NCBI RefSeq assembly: GCF_016863335.1
Contig: NZ_BOOR01000021.1
Span: forward strand, 166,599 to 230,598
Direction of reading: 5' to 3'
Origin: Planotetraspora thailandica
GTDB lineage: Bacteria; Actinomycetota; Actinomycetes; Streptosporangiales; Streptosporangiaceae
Length of the DNA stretch: 64,000 nucleotides
Of the stretch, positions 1 to 8,486 are shown one piece after another. Under the pieces are notes generated by a model. That model saw only the letters and a program-made list of their open reading frames with translations. It ran no database searches and was not told the origin of the DNA. Both the position numbers and the translations under genes were made by a program. Position 1 is the stretch's first letter. Each line of letters begins with the position of its first letter.

Positions 1-1
1 G

Positions 2-2065
2 GTTAGCGCGGAGACGGGTTATACGGCCCGCCATCTGTCGGTGCTGGAAGGCCTCGAGGCCGTCCGCAAGCGCCCGGGCATGTACATCGGATCCACCGAT
101 ACCCGCGGCCTCATGCACTGCCTATGGGAGATCGTGGACAACTCGGTCGACGAGGCGCTGGCCGGCTTCTGCTCCCACATCGAGGTCGAGCTCCACGCCG
201 ACGGATCCATCGAGGTCCGCGACGACGGGCGCGGCATCCCGGTGGACGTCGAACCGAAGACCGGGCTCGCCGGAGTCGAGCTCGTCTACACCAAGCTTCA
301 CGCCGGCGGCAAGTTCGGCGGTGGGTCCTACGCCGCCTCCGGAGGCCTGCACGGCGTCGGCGCCTCCGTCGTCAACGCGCTGTCGTCCCGCCTGGACGTC
401 CACGTCGACAGGGACGGGCGGACCCACGAGATCAGCTTCCGCCGGGGCGTGCCCGGCGTCTTCGACGGCGACGGACCCACCGCGAAGTTCCGCAAGAAGT
501 CGGGGCTGCGCGACGGCGGCGCCGCCCGCCGCACGACCTCGGGCACCCGCGTCCGGTGGTGGGCCGACCGGCAGATCTTCCTTCCCGAGGCGGAGGTCTC
601 GGTCGACGAGATCCACGTGCGGCTGCGCCAGACCGCCTTCCTGGTGCCCGGGCTCACGCTGTCCCTGCGCGACGCGCGGGGCGAGGAGACGGTCGAGGAG
701 ACCTACCGCTTCGACGGCGGCATCGGGGAGTTCGCCGACTTCCTCGCCCGGGACGAGGCGGTGTGCGACGTGCTCAGGCTCGGGGGCGACGGGCACTTCC
801 GCGAGACCGTCCCGGTGCTCGATGAGCAGGGGCACATGACGCCCACCGAGGTCGAGCGCGAGCTGTCCGTCGACGTGGCGCTGCGCTGGGGCAAGGGCTA
901 CGAGACGACCGTGCGCTCGTTCGTCAACGTGATCGCCACCCCCAAGGGCGGCACCCACGTGGCCGGCTTCGAGCGGGCGCTCGTGCGCACGATCAACGAG
1001 CAGCTCCGGGAGACTCGTTTACTCAAGAACGGCGACGACCCGGTCACCAAGGAGGACATCCTCGAAGGGCTCACGGCCGTCGTGACCGTACGGGTGCCGG
1101 AGCCGCAGTTCGAGGGGCAGACCAAGGAGGTGCTCGGCACTGCCGCGGCCAGCAGGATCGTGGCCCACGTCGTGTCGCGCGAGCTCAAGGCGCAGTTCGC
1201 CAACCCCAAGCGCGCTCAGAAGCTGCAGCTGCGGGCGATGCTCGAGAAGGTGGTCGCCGCGGCCAAGGCCCGCATCGCCGCCCGCGAGCACCGCGACAAC
1301 CAGCGCCGCAAGTCGGCCCTGGAGAACTCGGCGCTGCCGGCCAAGCTCGTCGACTGCCGCAGCGACGCGGTCGACCGCAGCGAGCTGTTCATCGTCGAGG
1401 GTGACTCCGCGCTGGGCACCGCGAAGCTCGCCCGCGACTCGGAGTTCCAGGCGTTGCTGCCGATCCGCGGCAAGATCCTCAACGTGCAGAAGGCGTCCGT
1501 CGCCGACATGCTGAAGAACGCCGAGTGCGCCGCGATCATCCAGGTGGTCGGGGCCGGGTCGGGCCGGTCGTTCGACATCGAGGCCGCCCGGTACGGAAAG
1601 ATCATCCTGATGGCGGACGCCGACGTCGACGGGGCGCACATCCGCTGCCTGCTGCTGACGTTGTTCCACCGCTACATGAAGCCCATGGTCGAGGCCGGCC
1701 GCGTGTTCGCCGCGGTTCCGCCGCTGCACCGGATCGAGGTCACCAACCCCGGCAAGGGGCAGGACAAGTACATCTACACGTACTCGGACGCGGAGCTGCA
1801 CAAGGTGCTCCGCGACCTCGAGCGGCGGGGCAAGCGCTGGAAGGACCCTGTGCAGCGCTACAAGGGCCTTGGAGAGATGGACGCCGACCAGCTGGCGGAG
1901 ACGACCATGGACCCGCGTCAGCGCGTCCTGCGCCGCGTCAGGATCGAGGACGCCGAGGAGGGGGAGCGCATCTTCGACCTCCTCATGGGCAGCGACGTCG
2001 GCCCCCGGCGCGAGTTCATCGTCGGCAGCGCCGCCGAGATCGACCGCGACCACATCGACGCCTAG
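2..2065 (+). CDS. parE: DNA topoisomerase IV subunit B (5'-truncated by window edge)
   Basis: ATPase subunit of a type IIA topoisomerase; with ParC it decatenates and relaxes DNA. The reading frame is open to the first base, and the typical GyrB/ParE N-terminus (YTARHLSVLEGLEAVRKRPG) is already under way at base 20, so the true start lies just upstream; the GTG at 41 is internal. Visible motifs: the GHKL ATPase blocks EIVDNSVDEAL, DDGRGIP and GGLHGVGASV, then the TOPRIM blocks EGDSALGTAK and MADADVDGAHI. The length near 685 residues without a long C-terminal insert fits ParE. A ParC homologue lies 3 kb downstream on the other strand, which favours topoisomerase IV over gyrase. Confidence in the family is high; ParE versus GyrB rests on the partner and length. 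Confidence 0.93.
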   Translation, partial: VSAETGYTARHLSVLEGLEAVRKRPGMYIGSTDTRGLMHCLWEIVDNSVDEALAGFCSHIEVELHADGSIEVRDDGRGIPVDVEPKTGLAGVELVYTKLHAGGKFGGGSYAASGGLHGVGASVVNALSSRLDVHVDRDGRTHEISFRRGVPGVFDGDGPTAKFRKKSGLRDGGAARRTTSGTRVRWWADRQIFLPEAEVSVDEIHVRLRQTAFLVPGLTLSLRDARGEETVEETYRFDGGIGEFADFLARDEAVCDVLRLGGDGHFRETVPVLDEQGHMTPTEVERELSVDVALRWGKGYETTVRSFVNVIATPKGGTHVAGFERALVRTINEQLRETRLLKNGDDPVTKEDILEGLTAVVTVRVPEPQFEGQTKEVLGTAAASRIVAHVVSRELKAQFANPKRAQKLQLRAMLEKVVAAAKARIAAREHRDNQRRKSALENSALPAKLVDCRSDAVDRSELFIVEGDSALGTAKLARDSEFQALLPIRGKILNVQKASVADMLKNAECAAIIQVVGAGSGRSFDIEAARYGKIILMADADVDGAHIRCLLLTLFHRYMKPMVEAGRVFAAVPPLHRIEVTNPGKGQDKYIYTYSDAELHKVLRDLERRGKRWKDPVQRYKGLGEMDADQLAETTMDPRQRVLRRVRIEDAEEGERIFDLLMGSDVGPRREFIVGSAAEIDRDHIDA

Positions 2066-2078
2066 CCGTACGGCTAGG
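2061..2078. terminator. Palindrome between convergent parE and soxR
   Basis: A perfect 18-bp palindrome (CCTAGCCGTACGGCTAGG) contains the parE stop codon and reaches the soxR stop at 2074. It could fold as a short hairpin in either transcript. There is no T-tract, as is usual in high-GC actinomycetes, so a terminator role is inferred from position. Confidence 0.5.
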
Positions 2079-2526
2079 GCGTCATCAGGCGCCGAGGGCC
2101 GGGACCGTCGTCTCCGAGGGTGTCGCGCGGGTTGGCCAGGGCGCACCGGTCGACCGACAGGCATCCGCAGCCGATGCAGTCGGTGAGGTCGTCGCGCAGG
2201 CGCTGGAGCTGCTCGATGCGGCTGGTCAGGTCGTCCTTCCAGGAGAGGGACACCTTCTCCCAGTCCTCACGGGTGGGGGTGCGCTCGTCCGGGAGCAGGG
2301 CGAGCGCCTTCTTGACCCGGGTGAGGGGGATGCCCACCCGCTGGGCGACGCGGATGAACGCGACCCGGCGGAGGGTTTCCCGGGAGAAACGCCGCTGGTT
2401 GCCGTGGGTGCGGCGGCTCGTGATGAGCCCTTGCCTCTCGTAGAAACGCAGAGCAGACGGAGCGACGCCGCTGCGCTCCGCCAGCTCGCCGACCGTCAGC
2501 TCGCGCGTCTGCCAGGACAGGGTCAC
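2074..2526 (-). CDS. soxR: Redox-sensitive MerR-family regulator SoxR
   Basis: 150 aa. N-terminal MerR winged helix (ELAERSGVAPSALRFYE, residues about 13-30), a dimerisation helix, then the [2Fe-2S] motif CIGCGCLSVDRC (about residues 117-128) that defines SoxR. In actinomycetes SoxR senses redox-active compounds and activates a few oxidoreductase or transporter genes rather than a full SoxS response. No such target lies next to it here. The gene is tail-to-tail with parE, 8 bp apart. Confidence 0.93.
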   Translation of the reverse strand: MTLSWQTRELTVGELAERSGVAPSALRFYERQGLITSRRTHGNQRRFSRETLRRVAFIRVAQRVGIPLTRVKKALALLPDERTPTREDWEKVSLSWKDDLTSRIEQLQRLRDDLTDCIGCGCLSVDRCALANPRDTLGDDGPGPRRLMTP

Positions 2527-2621
2527 GCCCCCACGCTAACCGGCCTGAACCATTGTTGAACTCTGTTTCGCCGGCGAGGGCCGGTTCACCCTTTTCGACG
2601 ATGCGGCTGGGCGGCGGCCGC

Positions 2622-2942
2622 TCAGTCCGAGCCGATGGACAGCGTGGTGGCCCGGGAACGCGCCTCCACGAGGGCTTCGCGATAGCGCTCGTCCCAGTGC
2701 GGGTCGTCGTCGGGGATGGCCCGCACGGTCTGCCTGGCGAGTTCGACGGGGCCGCCGCGGTCGTGAGCGATCCTCTTGACGACGACCAGCGTCCAGCCGT
2801 TCTCCATGACGGTGTCGACCTCCCAGCGAGGCTCGGCGGGCACGGCACGCCTGTCGCGGCGCGCCCCGCGAAGGAGCAGCACCAGGACGTAGATGAGGCC
2901 GGCGACGATGATCAGCGTCACTGGGAGGGCGAAAATCCGCAT
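2622..2942 (-). CDS. Small single-pass membrane protein
   Basis: 106 aa from the ATG at 2942, which begins MRIFALPVTLIIVAGLIYVL: one N-terminal transmembrane helix, then a charged cytoplasmic tail of about 80 residues rich in Arg, Glu and Asp. A longer in-frame start at 3050 would overlap the upstream gene by 90 bp and adds low-complexity residues, so the inner start is preferred. It lies 16 bp after the SPFH gene stop on the same strand, so the two are probably cotranscribed. I do not recognise the family. Confidence 0.7.
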   Translation of the reverse strand: MRIFALPVTLIIVAGLIYVLVLLLRGARRDRRAVPAEPRWEVDTVMENGWTLVVVKRIAHDRGGPVELARQTVRAIPDDDPHWDERYREALVEARSRATTLSIGSD

Positions 2943-2958
2943 CGGGTCCCGGGCCCCT

Positions 2959-3954
2959 TTACTTCGTGGGGAGTGCGACGCCACCAGTATTGCCCGGGGC
3001 GTACACCGTGATGCCCTGGGGAAGCGCCTTGAGTTTCTCGATCTCGGCACACGTGGGGCACTTGTTGTAGCCGTCCTGGCGCGCCTTGTTCGCGTCCGCC
3101 TCGGCCCGGGCCGAGGCGACCTTGGCCTGGGCCTCGGTGACCTGCGCGAAGGCGGCCTGCGCCTTGTCGACCGCCGCCTGAACCTCGGGCGGCAGGGTGA
3201 CGCGGGAGAGGTTGAAGTGGATGTCGGTCAGGAACTCCCCGCCCAGCGTCGACTTGAAGTCCTCGGCGAGGCTCGTGTTCACCGCGTCCTGGATCTTCGC
3301 GATGTTGGCGTTGTTGCCCTGCTGCTCCAGCGACGTCTTCTGATTGGTGTTGTTCTGCACGAGGGTGCAGGAGGACACGAGCTCGGCGCAGCGGAAGTTG
3401 TTGACCTCCGTCCGCAGGTCGTTGTCGATGACCGGGCGGACCATCTGGTCGAGGAAGGCCGACCAGCCCGCGTCGCCGTCCCACGGGTAGTAGGTGCCGC
3501 CGGACGCGCTGCGGTACGTCCGGGTGCCGAACTTGTCGTCGAACGACTTGAGCGCCGCGTGGTCGAGGTTGAGCGCGAAGTACACCGTGCCCTCGATGCC
3601 CATGTTGACGCCGTCGCCGCTCGGCACGGTGACCACGTCGACGCCGGAGCGCTCGCCCCGGCCGACCGACGTGATCGTGTAGAAGCGCTGCTGCGCCGGA
3701 TACCGGTGGAGCTGGGACCACCATCCGACCCAGGTGACGCCCGAGGCGGGGTCGATGACTTGGCGGACCTTGTTGTCGTCGAGCAGTCCGCCGTTGCGGA
3801 CGACGGCCACCTCACCGCCGCTGGTCCGCTCGAAGCTGTTGAACGCCCCGATGGAGGTGGGGACGGCGATGACGATCAGGGCGATGACGACGAAGATGGC
3901 GGCCCTGCGGAAGGTTCGTGATCCGCCGCCCGCTCGGGCTGTGTTGCTGGGCAT
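2959..3954 (-). CDS. SPFH/Band 7 domain membrane protein
   Basis: 331 aa. One transmembrane segment (AAIFVVIALIVIAVPTSIGA, about residues 18-37) anchors a Band-7-like domain (about 45-230) followed by a helical Ala/Glu/Lys-rich stretch (about 250-310) typical of stomatin/prohibitin-type proteins. It contains several Cys, including CPTC near the C-terminus. Such proteins form oligomeric membrane scaffolds; a specific role cannot be read here. It is followed at 16 bp by a small membrane protein, a likely partner. Confidence 0.8.
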   Translation of the reverse strand: MPSNTARAGGGSRTFRRAAIFVVIALIVIAVPTSIGAFNSFERTSGGEVAVVRNGGLLDDNKVRQVIDPASGVTWVGWWSQLHRYPAQQRFYTITSVGRGERSGVDVVTVPSGDGVNMGIEGTVYFALNLDHAALKSFDDKFGTRTYRSASGGTYYPWDGDAGWSAFLDQMVRPVIDNDLRTEVNNFRCAELVSSCTLVQNNTNQKTSLEQQGNNANIAKIQDAVNTSLAEDFKSTLGGEFLTDIHFNLSRVTLPPEVQAAVDKAQAAFAQVTEAQAKVASARAEADANKARQDGYNKCPTCAEIEKLKALPQGITVYAPGNTGGVALPTK

Positions 3955-4049
3955 CGACGGCTCCTTGGGAGCGTTGAGGGGATGTGCGGTGGATCACCAT
4001 AGTGATCCACCAAGCAGGAGAACGTAGCAGCGAAATCAGGGGTTCCAGC

Positions 4050-4076
4050 TCGTACGGCTCAGCCCGTGCCGTACGA
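4050..4076. terminator. Hairpin after the carbonic anhydrase gene
   Basis: Nine-bp inverted repeat TCGTACGGC / GCCGTACGA (4050-4058 and 4068-4076) with a 9-nt loop, directly downstream of the gene ending at 4082 on the minus strand. Probably a factor-independent terminator without a T-tract. Confidence 0.5.
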
Positions 4077-4081
4077 AGGGG

Positions 4082-4600
4082 TCAGGGCCGCGGGGTGTCG
4101 ACCAGCCGCAGCCGGCCGGTGTGCACGTCGTAGACCGCGCCTCCCACCGTGAGGTCCCTGGGCAGGAACGGGCTGGTCATGATGCGCGTGACGTCGTGCA
4201 GGAGCGTAGCCTCCTGGTCGCGTACGGTCTGGAATTCCAGGCTTCGCGTGTCGATGCCGTGCTCGGCCGCGATGAGCTCGTGGACCTGCTCGTCGGTCGA
4301 CTTCGACATCCGGCAGTCGGTGTGCGGCATCACCAGCACCCGGTCGACGCCGAGCAGGTAGACGGCGAGGACCAGCGTGCGCAGCACGTCGTCGGTCACC
4401 CGCGCGCCCGCGTTGCGCAGAATCTTGGCGTCGCCCGCACCCAGCCCCAGCAGGCCGAGCGGGTCGATGCGCGAATCCATGCACGTCACGACGGCGAGCC
4501 CCCGGGCGGCCCGCCCGGTCAGCTCGGCGTTGGAGAACGTGCTCGCATACGTCTCGTTGGCGGCCAGCAGATCATCGAAAGCACCGGTCATGTCATGCAT
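4082..4600 (-). CDS. Beta-class carbonic anhydrase
   Basis: 172 aa. Interconverts CO2 and bicarbonate in the cytoplasm, supplying bicarbonate to carboxylases such as the acyl-CoA carboxylase elsewhere in the window. Zinc ligands and the Asp-Arg dyad are visible: CMDSRID (about residues 41-47) and MPHTDC (about 94-99). The length fits the short beta-CA subgroup of actinobacteria. The start at 4600 begins MHDMTGAFDD; an ATG three codons in is a possible alternative. Monocistronic by spacing. Confidence 0.93.
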   Translation of the reverse strand: MHDMTGAFDDLLAANETYASTFSNAELTGRAARGLAVVTCMDSRIDPLGLLGLGAGDAKILRNAGARVTDDVLRTLVLAVYLLGVDRVLVMPHTDCRMSKSTDEQVHELIAAEHGIDTRSLEFQTVRDQEATLLHDVTRIMTSPFLPRDLTVGGAVYDVHTGRLRLVDTPRP

Positions 4601-4708
4601 GGTGCCGTATGCCCATTTCGGGAGTTTGGCGGGGTGCGTATTAGCCGGGATCCGATCAATGGCACCGATGTAGGGTCATGGCCGGTGTTCCCGAGAAGGA
4701 GGTACACG

Positions 4709-5074
4709 ATGAGCGGGATCGCGCGGATGCGATCGATCGTGCTGGACTGTCCCGACCCGAAGGCGCTCTCGGACTTCTACGCCGCCGTGACGGGCTGGCA
4801 GATCATCGGAATCGAGCACGACTGGGTCACGCTGTCGGACGGCGGGCCGATCCGGCTGGCCTTCCAGCTGGCGAGCGACCACAAGCCGCCTGTCTGGCCG
4901 GACCCCGACCATCCGCAGCAGCTCCACCTCGACCTGCTCGTCGACGACCTCGCGAAGGCGGAGGCCGAGGTGCAGGAGCTCGGCGCCGTGAAGCATGCCC
5001 ACCAGCCCGGAGAGGGGTTCACCGTCTTCCTCGACCCCGCGGGACACCCGTTCTGCCTCTGCGCGGTCGACTGA
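4709..5074 (+). CDS. VOC (glyoxalase/bleomycin-resistance) family protein
   Basis: 121 aa, preceded by a strong ribosome binding site (GAAGGAGG) 6-7 bases before the ATG. A single vicinal-oxygen-chelate fold: beta strand SIVLDCPDPKALSDFY at the start, HLDLLVDDL in the middle and the closing FLDPAGHPFCLC. Such small VOC proteins are dioxygenase-like, lyase-like or binding proteins; the substrate is unknown. Tail-to-tail with parC. Confidence 0.85.
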   Translation: MSGIARMRSIVLDCPDPKALSDFYAAVTGWQIIGIEHDWVTLSDGGPIRLAFQLASDHKPPVWPDPDHPQQLHLDLLVDDLAKAEAEVQELGAVKHAHQPGEGFTVFLDPAGHPFCLCAVD

Positions 5075-5127
5075 TCTCCGGGGCCGCAGACGGATTCGAG
5101 TGGGGTCACCGAGTCCGCCGCTCGGCC

Positions 5128-5161
5128 CGCCCGGCCCGCCCGGGTCGGGCGAGGCCGGGCG
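5128..5161. terminator. GC-rich hairpin between convergent VOC gene and parC
   Basis: Near-perfect 15-bp inverted repeat, arms 5128-5142 and 5146-5161 with one bulged base and a 3-nt loop, in the 97-bp gap between two convergent genes. Likely a bidirectional terminator. Confidence 0.6.
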
Positions 5162-5171
5162 GCGGCGGGCT

Positions 5172-7718
5172 TCAGAAGCTCTGCGGGGGCTCTGCCTGAA
5201 CGTCGGCGCCGTCCAGGCCGCTCTCCGCGGTTCCGGCCGCGGCCTCGTGGGCGTTCACGTCGTACGGCTGAGCCCCGAGGGCGCCGCCGATGGCCGCGAT
5301 CTCGTGCAGGAGCCGCATGCCGGAGCCGTCACGGCGGCCCAGCTCTTCGGGCAGCGGGACGGGCTTGCCGGTCGAGGAGACGGCCTTGGCGGGAGCGGCG
5401 CCCGCCCACGCCAGGAGGATCGTGTCCTCGCCCTTGAGGAAGCGCTGAGCGCGCACGCCGCCGGTCGCCCGGCCCTTCGGCGGGAAGTCCGCGTAGTCCG
5501 AGACCTTGCCCGCGCCCGTCTGCGTGCCGGGCAGGGCGGTCGCCGAACCGGCGACCGTGACGACCCGCGCCTCCACGGCCGGGTCGACCGAGCCGAACCA
5601 GACCACCCGAGCGTCCCCTTCGAGGCGGATGCCCGCCATGCCCCCGGCCGGGCGGCCCTGCGGGCGCACCAGCGACGCCGGGAAACGCAGCATCTGGGCG
5701 TCGGACGTGATGAACACGAGGTCGTGATCGGCGGAGGTCAGCTCGACCGCGCCGACGACGGTGTCGCCGTCACGCAGGCCGATGACCTCGAAGTCGTCCC
5801 GGTTGGCGGGATATTCGGGCACGACCCGCTTCACGATGCCCTGGGCGGTGCCGAGGGCGAGGCCGGGCCCGTCCGGGTCGAGGGAGGCGAGCCCCACCAC
5901 GCGTTCGCCCGGCGAGAGCGTGACGTATTCGGACACGGGGTGGCCACCCGCCAGGGACGGCGGGTTGGCCGAGGGCGGCAGCGTGGGCAGGTCCACCACG
6001 GACACGCGGATCGCCCTGCCCTCCGACGTGACCGCGCCCACCTCGCCCCTGACCGTCGAGCGCACGACCGAGACCAGCACGTCGTGCGGGGTGCGCTCAC
6101 CGTCGCCTCCGATCGGGGAGGCGTCCGCCGTACGGGCCAGCAGTCCGGTCGAGGACATCAGCACGAGGCAGGGGTCGTCGGCGACCTCGAGCGGCACCGC
6201 GGCGGCCCTGACGACGTTCGACGACTCCAGCAGCACCGTACGGCGCGGCGTGGAGTACGTCTTGGACACCTCGGCCAGCTCGCCGGACACGACGCGGCGC
6301 AGGCGGTCCTCCGACGACAGGATCGCAGTGAGCTCGTCGATCTCGGCCTGGAGGGTCTCCTTCTCGCGGTCCAGCTCCAGCTTGTCGTAGCGGGTGAGGC
6401 GGCGCAGCGGGGTGTCGAGGATGTAGTTGGCCTGGATCTCGCTCAGGTCGAAGATCTCGATGAGCCGAGCCCGCGCCTGGGCCGAGTCGTCGGACGTGCG
6501 AATGACCTGGATGACCTCGTCGATGTTGAGCAGCGCGATGATGAGGCCGTCGACCAGGTGCAGGCGCTCCTCCCGTTTGCGGCGGCGGAACGCCGATCGC
6601 CTGCGCACGACGTCGAGGCGGTGCTCGACGTAGACCGACAGAAGCTCGCGCAGCCCCAGCGTCCTCGGCTGGCCGTCGACGAGCGCCACGTTGTTGATGC
6701 CGAAGGTCTCCTCCATCGGCGTGAGCCGGTAGAGCTCCTCGAGGAGGGCCTCCGGGTTGAAGCCGTTCTTGACCTCGATGACCAGTTGCAGGCCCTTGTG
6801 GCGGTCGGTGAGGTCCTTCAGGTCGGCGATCCCGTTGAGCTTCTTGGAGGTCACGAGCTCCTTGATCTTCGTGACCACGCGCTCGGGGCCGACGTTGAAC
6901 GGCAGCTCGGTGATGACGATGCCCCGGCGGCGCGGGGTCACGTTCTCGATCGTCACCTTGGCCCTCATCCGGAAGGTGCCGCGGCCGTTCTCGTAAGCAT
7001 CCCTGACGCCCTGGAGGCCGATGATCGAGCCGCCGGTCGGCAGGTCGGGCCCGGGGATGAAGCGCATCAGCTCGTCGAGCGTCGCGTCCGGGTTCTTGAT
7101 CAGGTGCCGGGCCGCGGCCACGACCTCGCCGAGGTTGTGGGGCGCCATGTTGGTCGCCATGCCGACCGCGATGCCGGTGGCCCCGTTGACCAGGAGATTG
7201 GGGAACGCCGCCGGCATCACCGCGGGCTCGGTCTCCTGGCCGTCGTAGTTGGGCCGGAAGTCGACGGTGTCCTCGTCGATCGACTGGACCATCAGCATGG
7301 CCGCAGGGGCGAGCCTGGCCTCGGTGTACCGCATCGCCGCGGGGGAGTCGTCAGGCGAGCCGAAGTTGCCGTGCCCGTCGATCAGCGGGAGCCGCATCGA
7401 GAACGGCTGCGCCATGCGCACGAGCGCGTCGTAGATCGCGCCGTCGCCGTGCGGATGGAGCTTGCCCATGACCTCGCCGACGACGCGGGAGGACTTGACG
7501 TGGCCGCGGTCCGGACGCAGGCCGAGCTCGCTCATCGAGTAGAGGATGCGGCGCTGGACGGGCTTGAGCCCGTCCCTGGCGTCGGGGAGTGCACGCTGGT
7601 AGATGACCGAGTACGCGTACTCCAGGAAGCTCGTCCGCATCTCGGCGGATACGTCGATATCGACGATCCGCTCTTCGAACTCCTCGTCCGGGGTGGGTGT
7701 GGTCGTCCGTCGGGCCAT
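5172..7718 (-). CDS. parC: DNA topoisomerase IV subunit A
   Basis: 848 aa from the ATG at 7718 ([18 protein letters not shown]); an upstream in-frame ATG at 7763 adds 15 unlike residues. Breakage-reunion subunit partnering the ParE at the left edge. The catalytic Tyr is in [10 protein letters not shown]; the winged-helix block [17 protein letters not shown] has Gly where E. coli GyrA has Ser83. After the coiled coil, the C-terminal beta-pinwheel (about residues 510-800) is present. The gyrase-type GQRGGKG box is not evident, consistent with ParC rather than GyrA. Confidence 0.92.
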   Translation of the reverse strand: MARRTTTPTPDEEFEERIVDIDVSAEMRTSFLEYAYSVIYQRALPDARDGLKPVQRRILYSMSELGLRPDRGHVKSSRVVGEVMGKLHPHGDGAIYDALVRMAQPFSMRLPLIDGHGNFGSPDDSPAAMRYTEARLAPAAMLMVQSIDEDTVDFRPNYDGQETEPAVMPAAFPNLLVNGATGIAVGMATNMAPHNLGEVVAAARHLIKNPDATLDELMRFIPGPDLPTGGSIIGLQGVRDAYENGRGTFRMRAKVTIENVTPRRRGIVITELPFNVGPERVVTKIKELVTSKKLNGIADLKDLTDRHKGLQLVIEVKNGFNPEALLEELYRLTPMEETFGINNVALVDGQPRTLGLRELLSVYVEHRLDVVRRRSAFRRRKREERLHLVDGLIIALLNIDEVIQVIRTSDDSAQARARLIEIFDLSEIQANYILDTPLRRLTRYDKLELDREKETLQAEIDELTAILSSEDRLRRVVSGELAEVSKTYSTPRRTVLLESSNVVRAAAVPLEVADDPCLVLMSSTGLLARTADASPIGGDGERTPHDVLVSVVRSTVRGEVGAVTSEGRAIRVSVVDLPTLPPSANPPSLAGGHPVSEYVTLSPGERVVGLASLDPDGPGLALGTAQGIVKRVVPEYPANRDDFEVIGLRDGDTVVGAVELTSADHDLVFITSDAQMLRFPASLVRPQGRPAGGMAGIRLEGDARVVWFGSVDPAVEARVVTVAGSATALPGTQTGAGKVSDYADFPPKGRATGGVRAQRFLKGEDTILLAWAGAAPAKAVSSTGKPVPLPEELGRRDGSGMRLLHEIAAIGGALGAQPYDVNAHEAAAGTAESGLDGADVQAEPPQSF

Positions 7719-7813
7719 GTCGAACATTGTGCCGATGCCGGAGAGTGGTCGCGACTCGGCCATGTTTTTCGCGCGGTCCGGCCGTGCTCGGCGCGACGGG
7801 TGGCTTCAGCGCG

Positions 7814-8401
7814 TCAGCCGCGCGGGCCGGCTCCCGGCCAGGGGCCCGGCGTGGTTCCCTCGTCCTCGTCTCCGGGGGCGTTCACCTTGGTGTCGTAGAG
7901 CCGGAAGCCACGTGCCTTGTAGTTGGACAGGGCCGCGGGGCCGTCCAGCGAACACGTGTGCACCCACACCCGCCGCGTCTTGTCCAGACCGGGCCAGCGT
8001 TCGGCGAGGTCCCACGCACGCTGGGCTCCCGTGGCCAGGAGGTGCCCGCCGAGGCCCCGGCCGATCGCGTACGGCAGGAGCCCGAAGTAGGCGATCTCGA
8101 CGTCGCCCGCGTCCTGGGCGGCGAGCTCGACGTATCCGGCGGGAGTGCCGCGCAACCATGCCACCCAGACCTCGACGCCGGGACGGCTCAGCCAGTCCAT
8201 CCACTCCCGCCAGGTCCACGGCAGGCGGTCGGTCCACTGCCAGTCGCCGCCCACGGCGGTGTAGAGGAACCTGCCGAACTCGGGGCTCGGATGCTCGGCG
8301 CGTACGACGTCGACGGGCGAGTCGGGCGCGCGGCCGGGACGCACGTCGGCGGGGGCGGTCTGCTCGAGGTACCACGTGGTCACGTCCATAACGGGATTCA
8401 T
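7814..8401 (-). CDS. GNAT-family N-acetyltransferase
   Basis: 195 aa. GNAT core: a beta strand and acceptor region WVAWLRGTPAGYVELAA (about residues 85-101), then IAYFGLLPYAIGRGLGGHLL, whose R/Q-x-x-G-x-G/A type loop binds the acetyl-CoA pyrophosphate, and a closing NYKARGFRLYDT. Substrate unknown. The start could be ATG 8401 or ATG 8389; neither has a clear ribosome binding site. It is divergent from recQ, with 85 bp between the start codons. Confidence 0.85.
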   Translation of the reverse strand: MNPVMDVTTWYLEQTAPADVRPGRAPDSPVDVVRAEHPSPEFGRFLYTAVGGDWQWTDRLPWTWREWMDWLSRPGVEVWVAWLRGTPAGYVELAAQDAGDVEIAYFGLLPYAIGRGLGGHLLATGAQRAWDLAERWPGLDKTRRVWVHTCSLDGPAALSNYKARGFRLYDTKVNAPGDEDEGTTPGPWPGAGPRG

Positions 8402-8486
8402 CCAACCATGGCCGGTCGGGTTCTGGTCCCGGCTCGTGAGGCGGGAGAACACGTACTCGTCGCCTCGACCTGATACCAATGACCGG

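Noticed and set aside
4995..7898. Long plus-strand open frame of 967 codons
   Set aside because: Lies entirely antisense to parC with GC-rich codon shadows; no ribosome binding site, no family motif.
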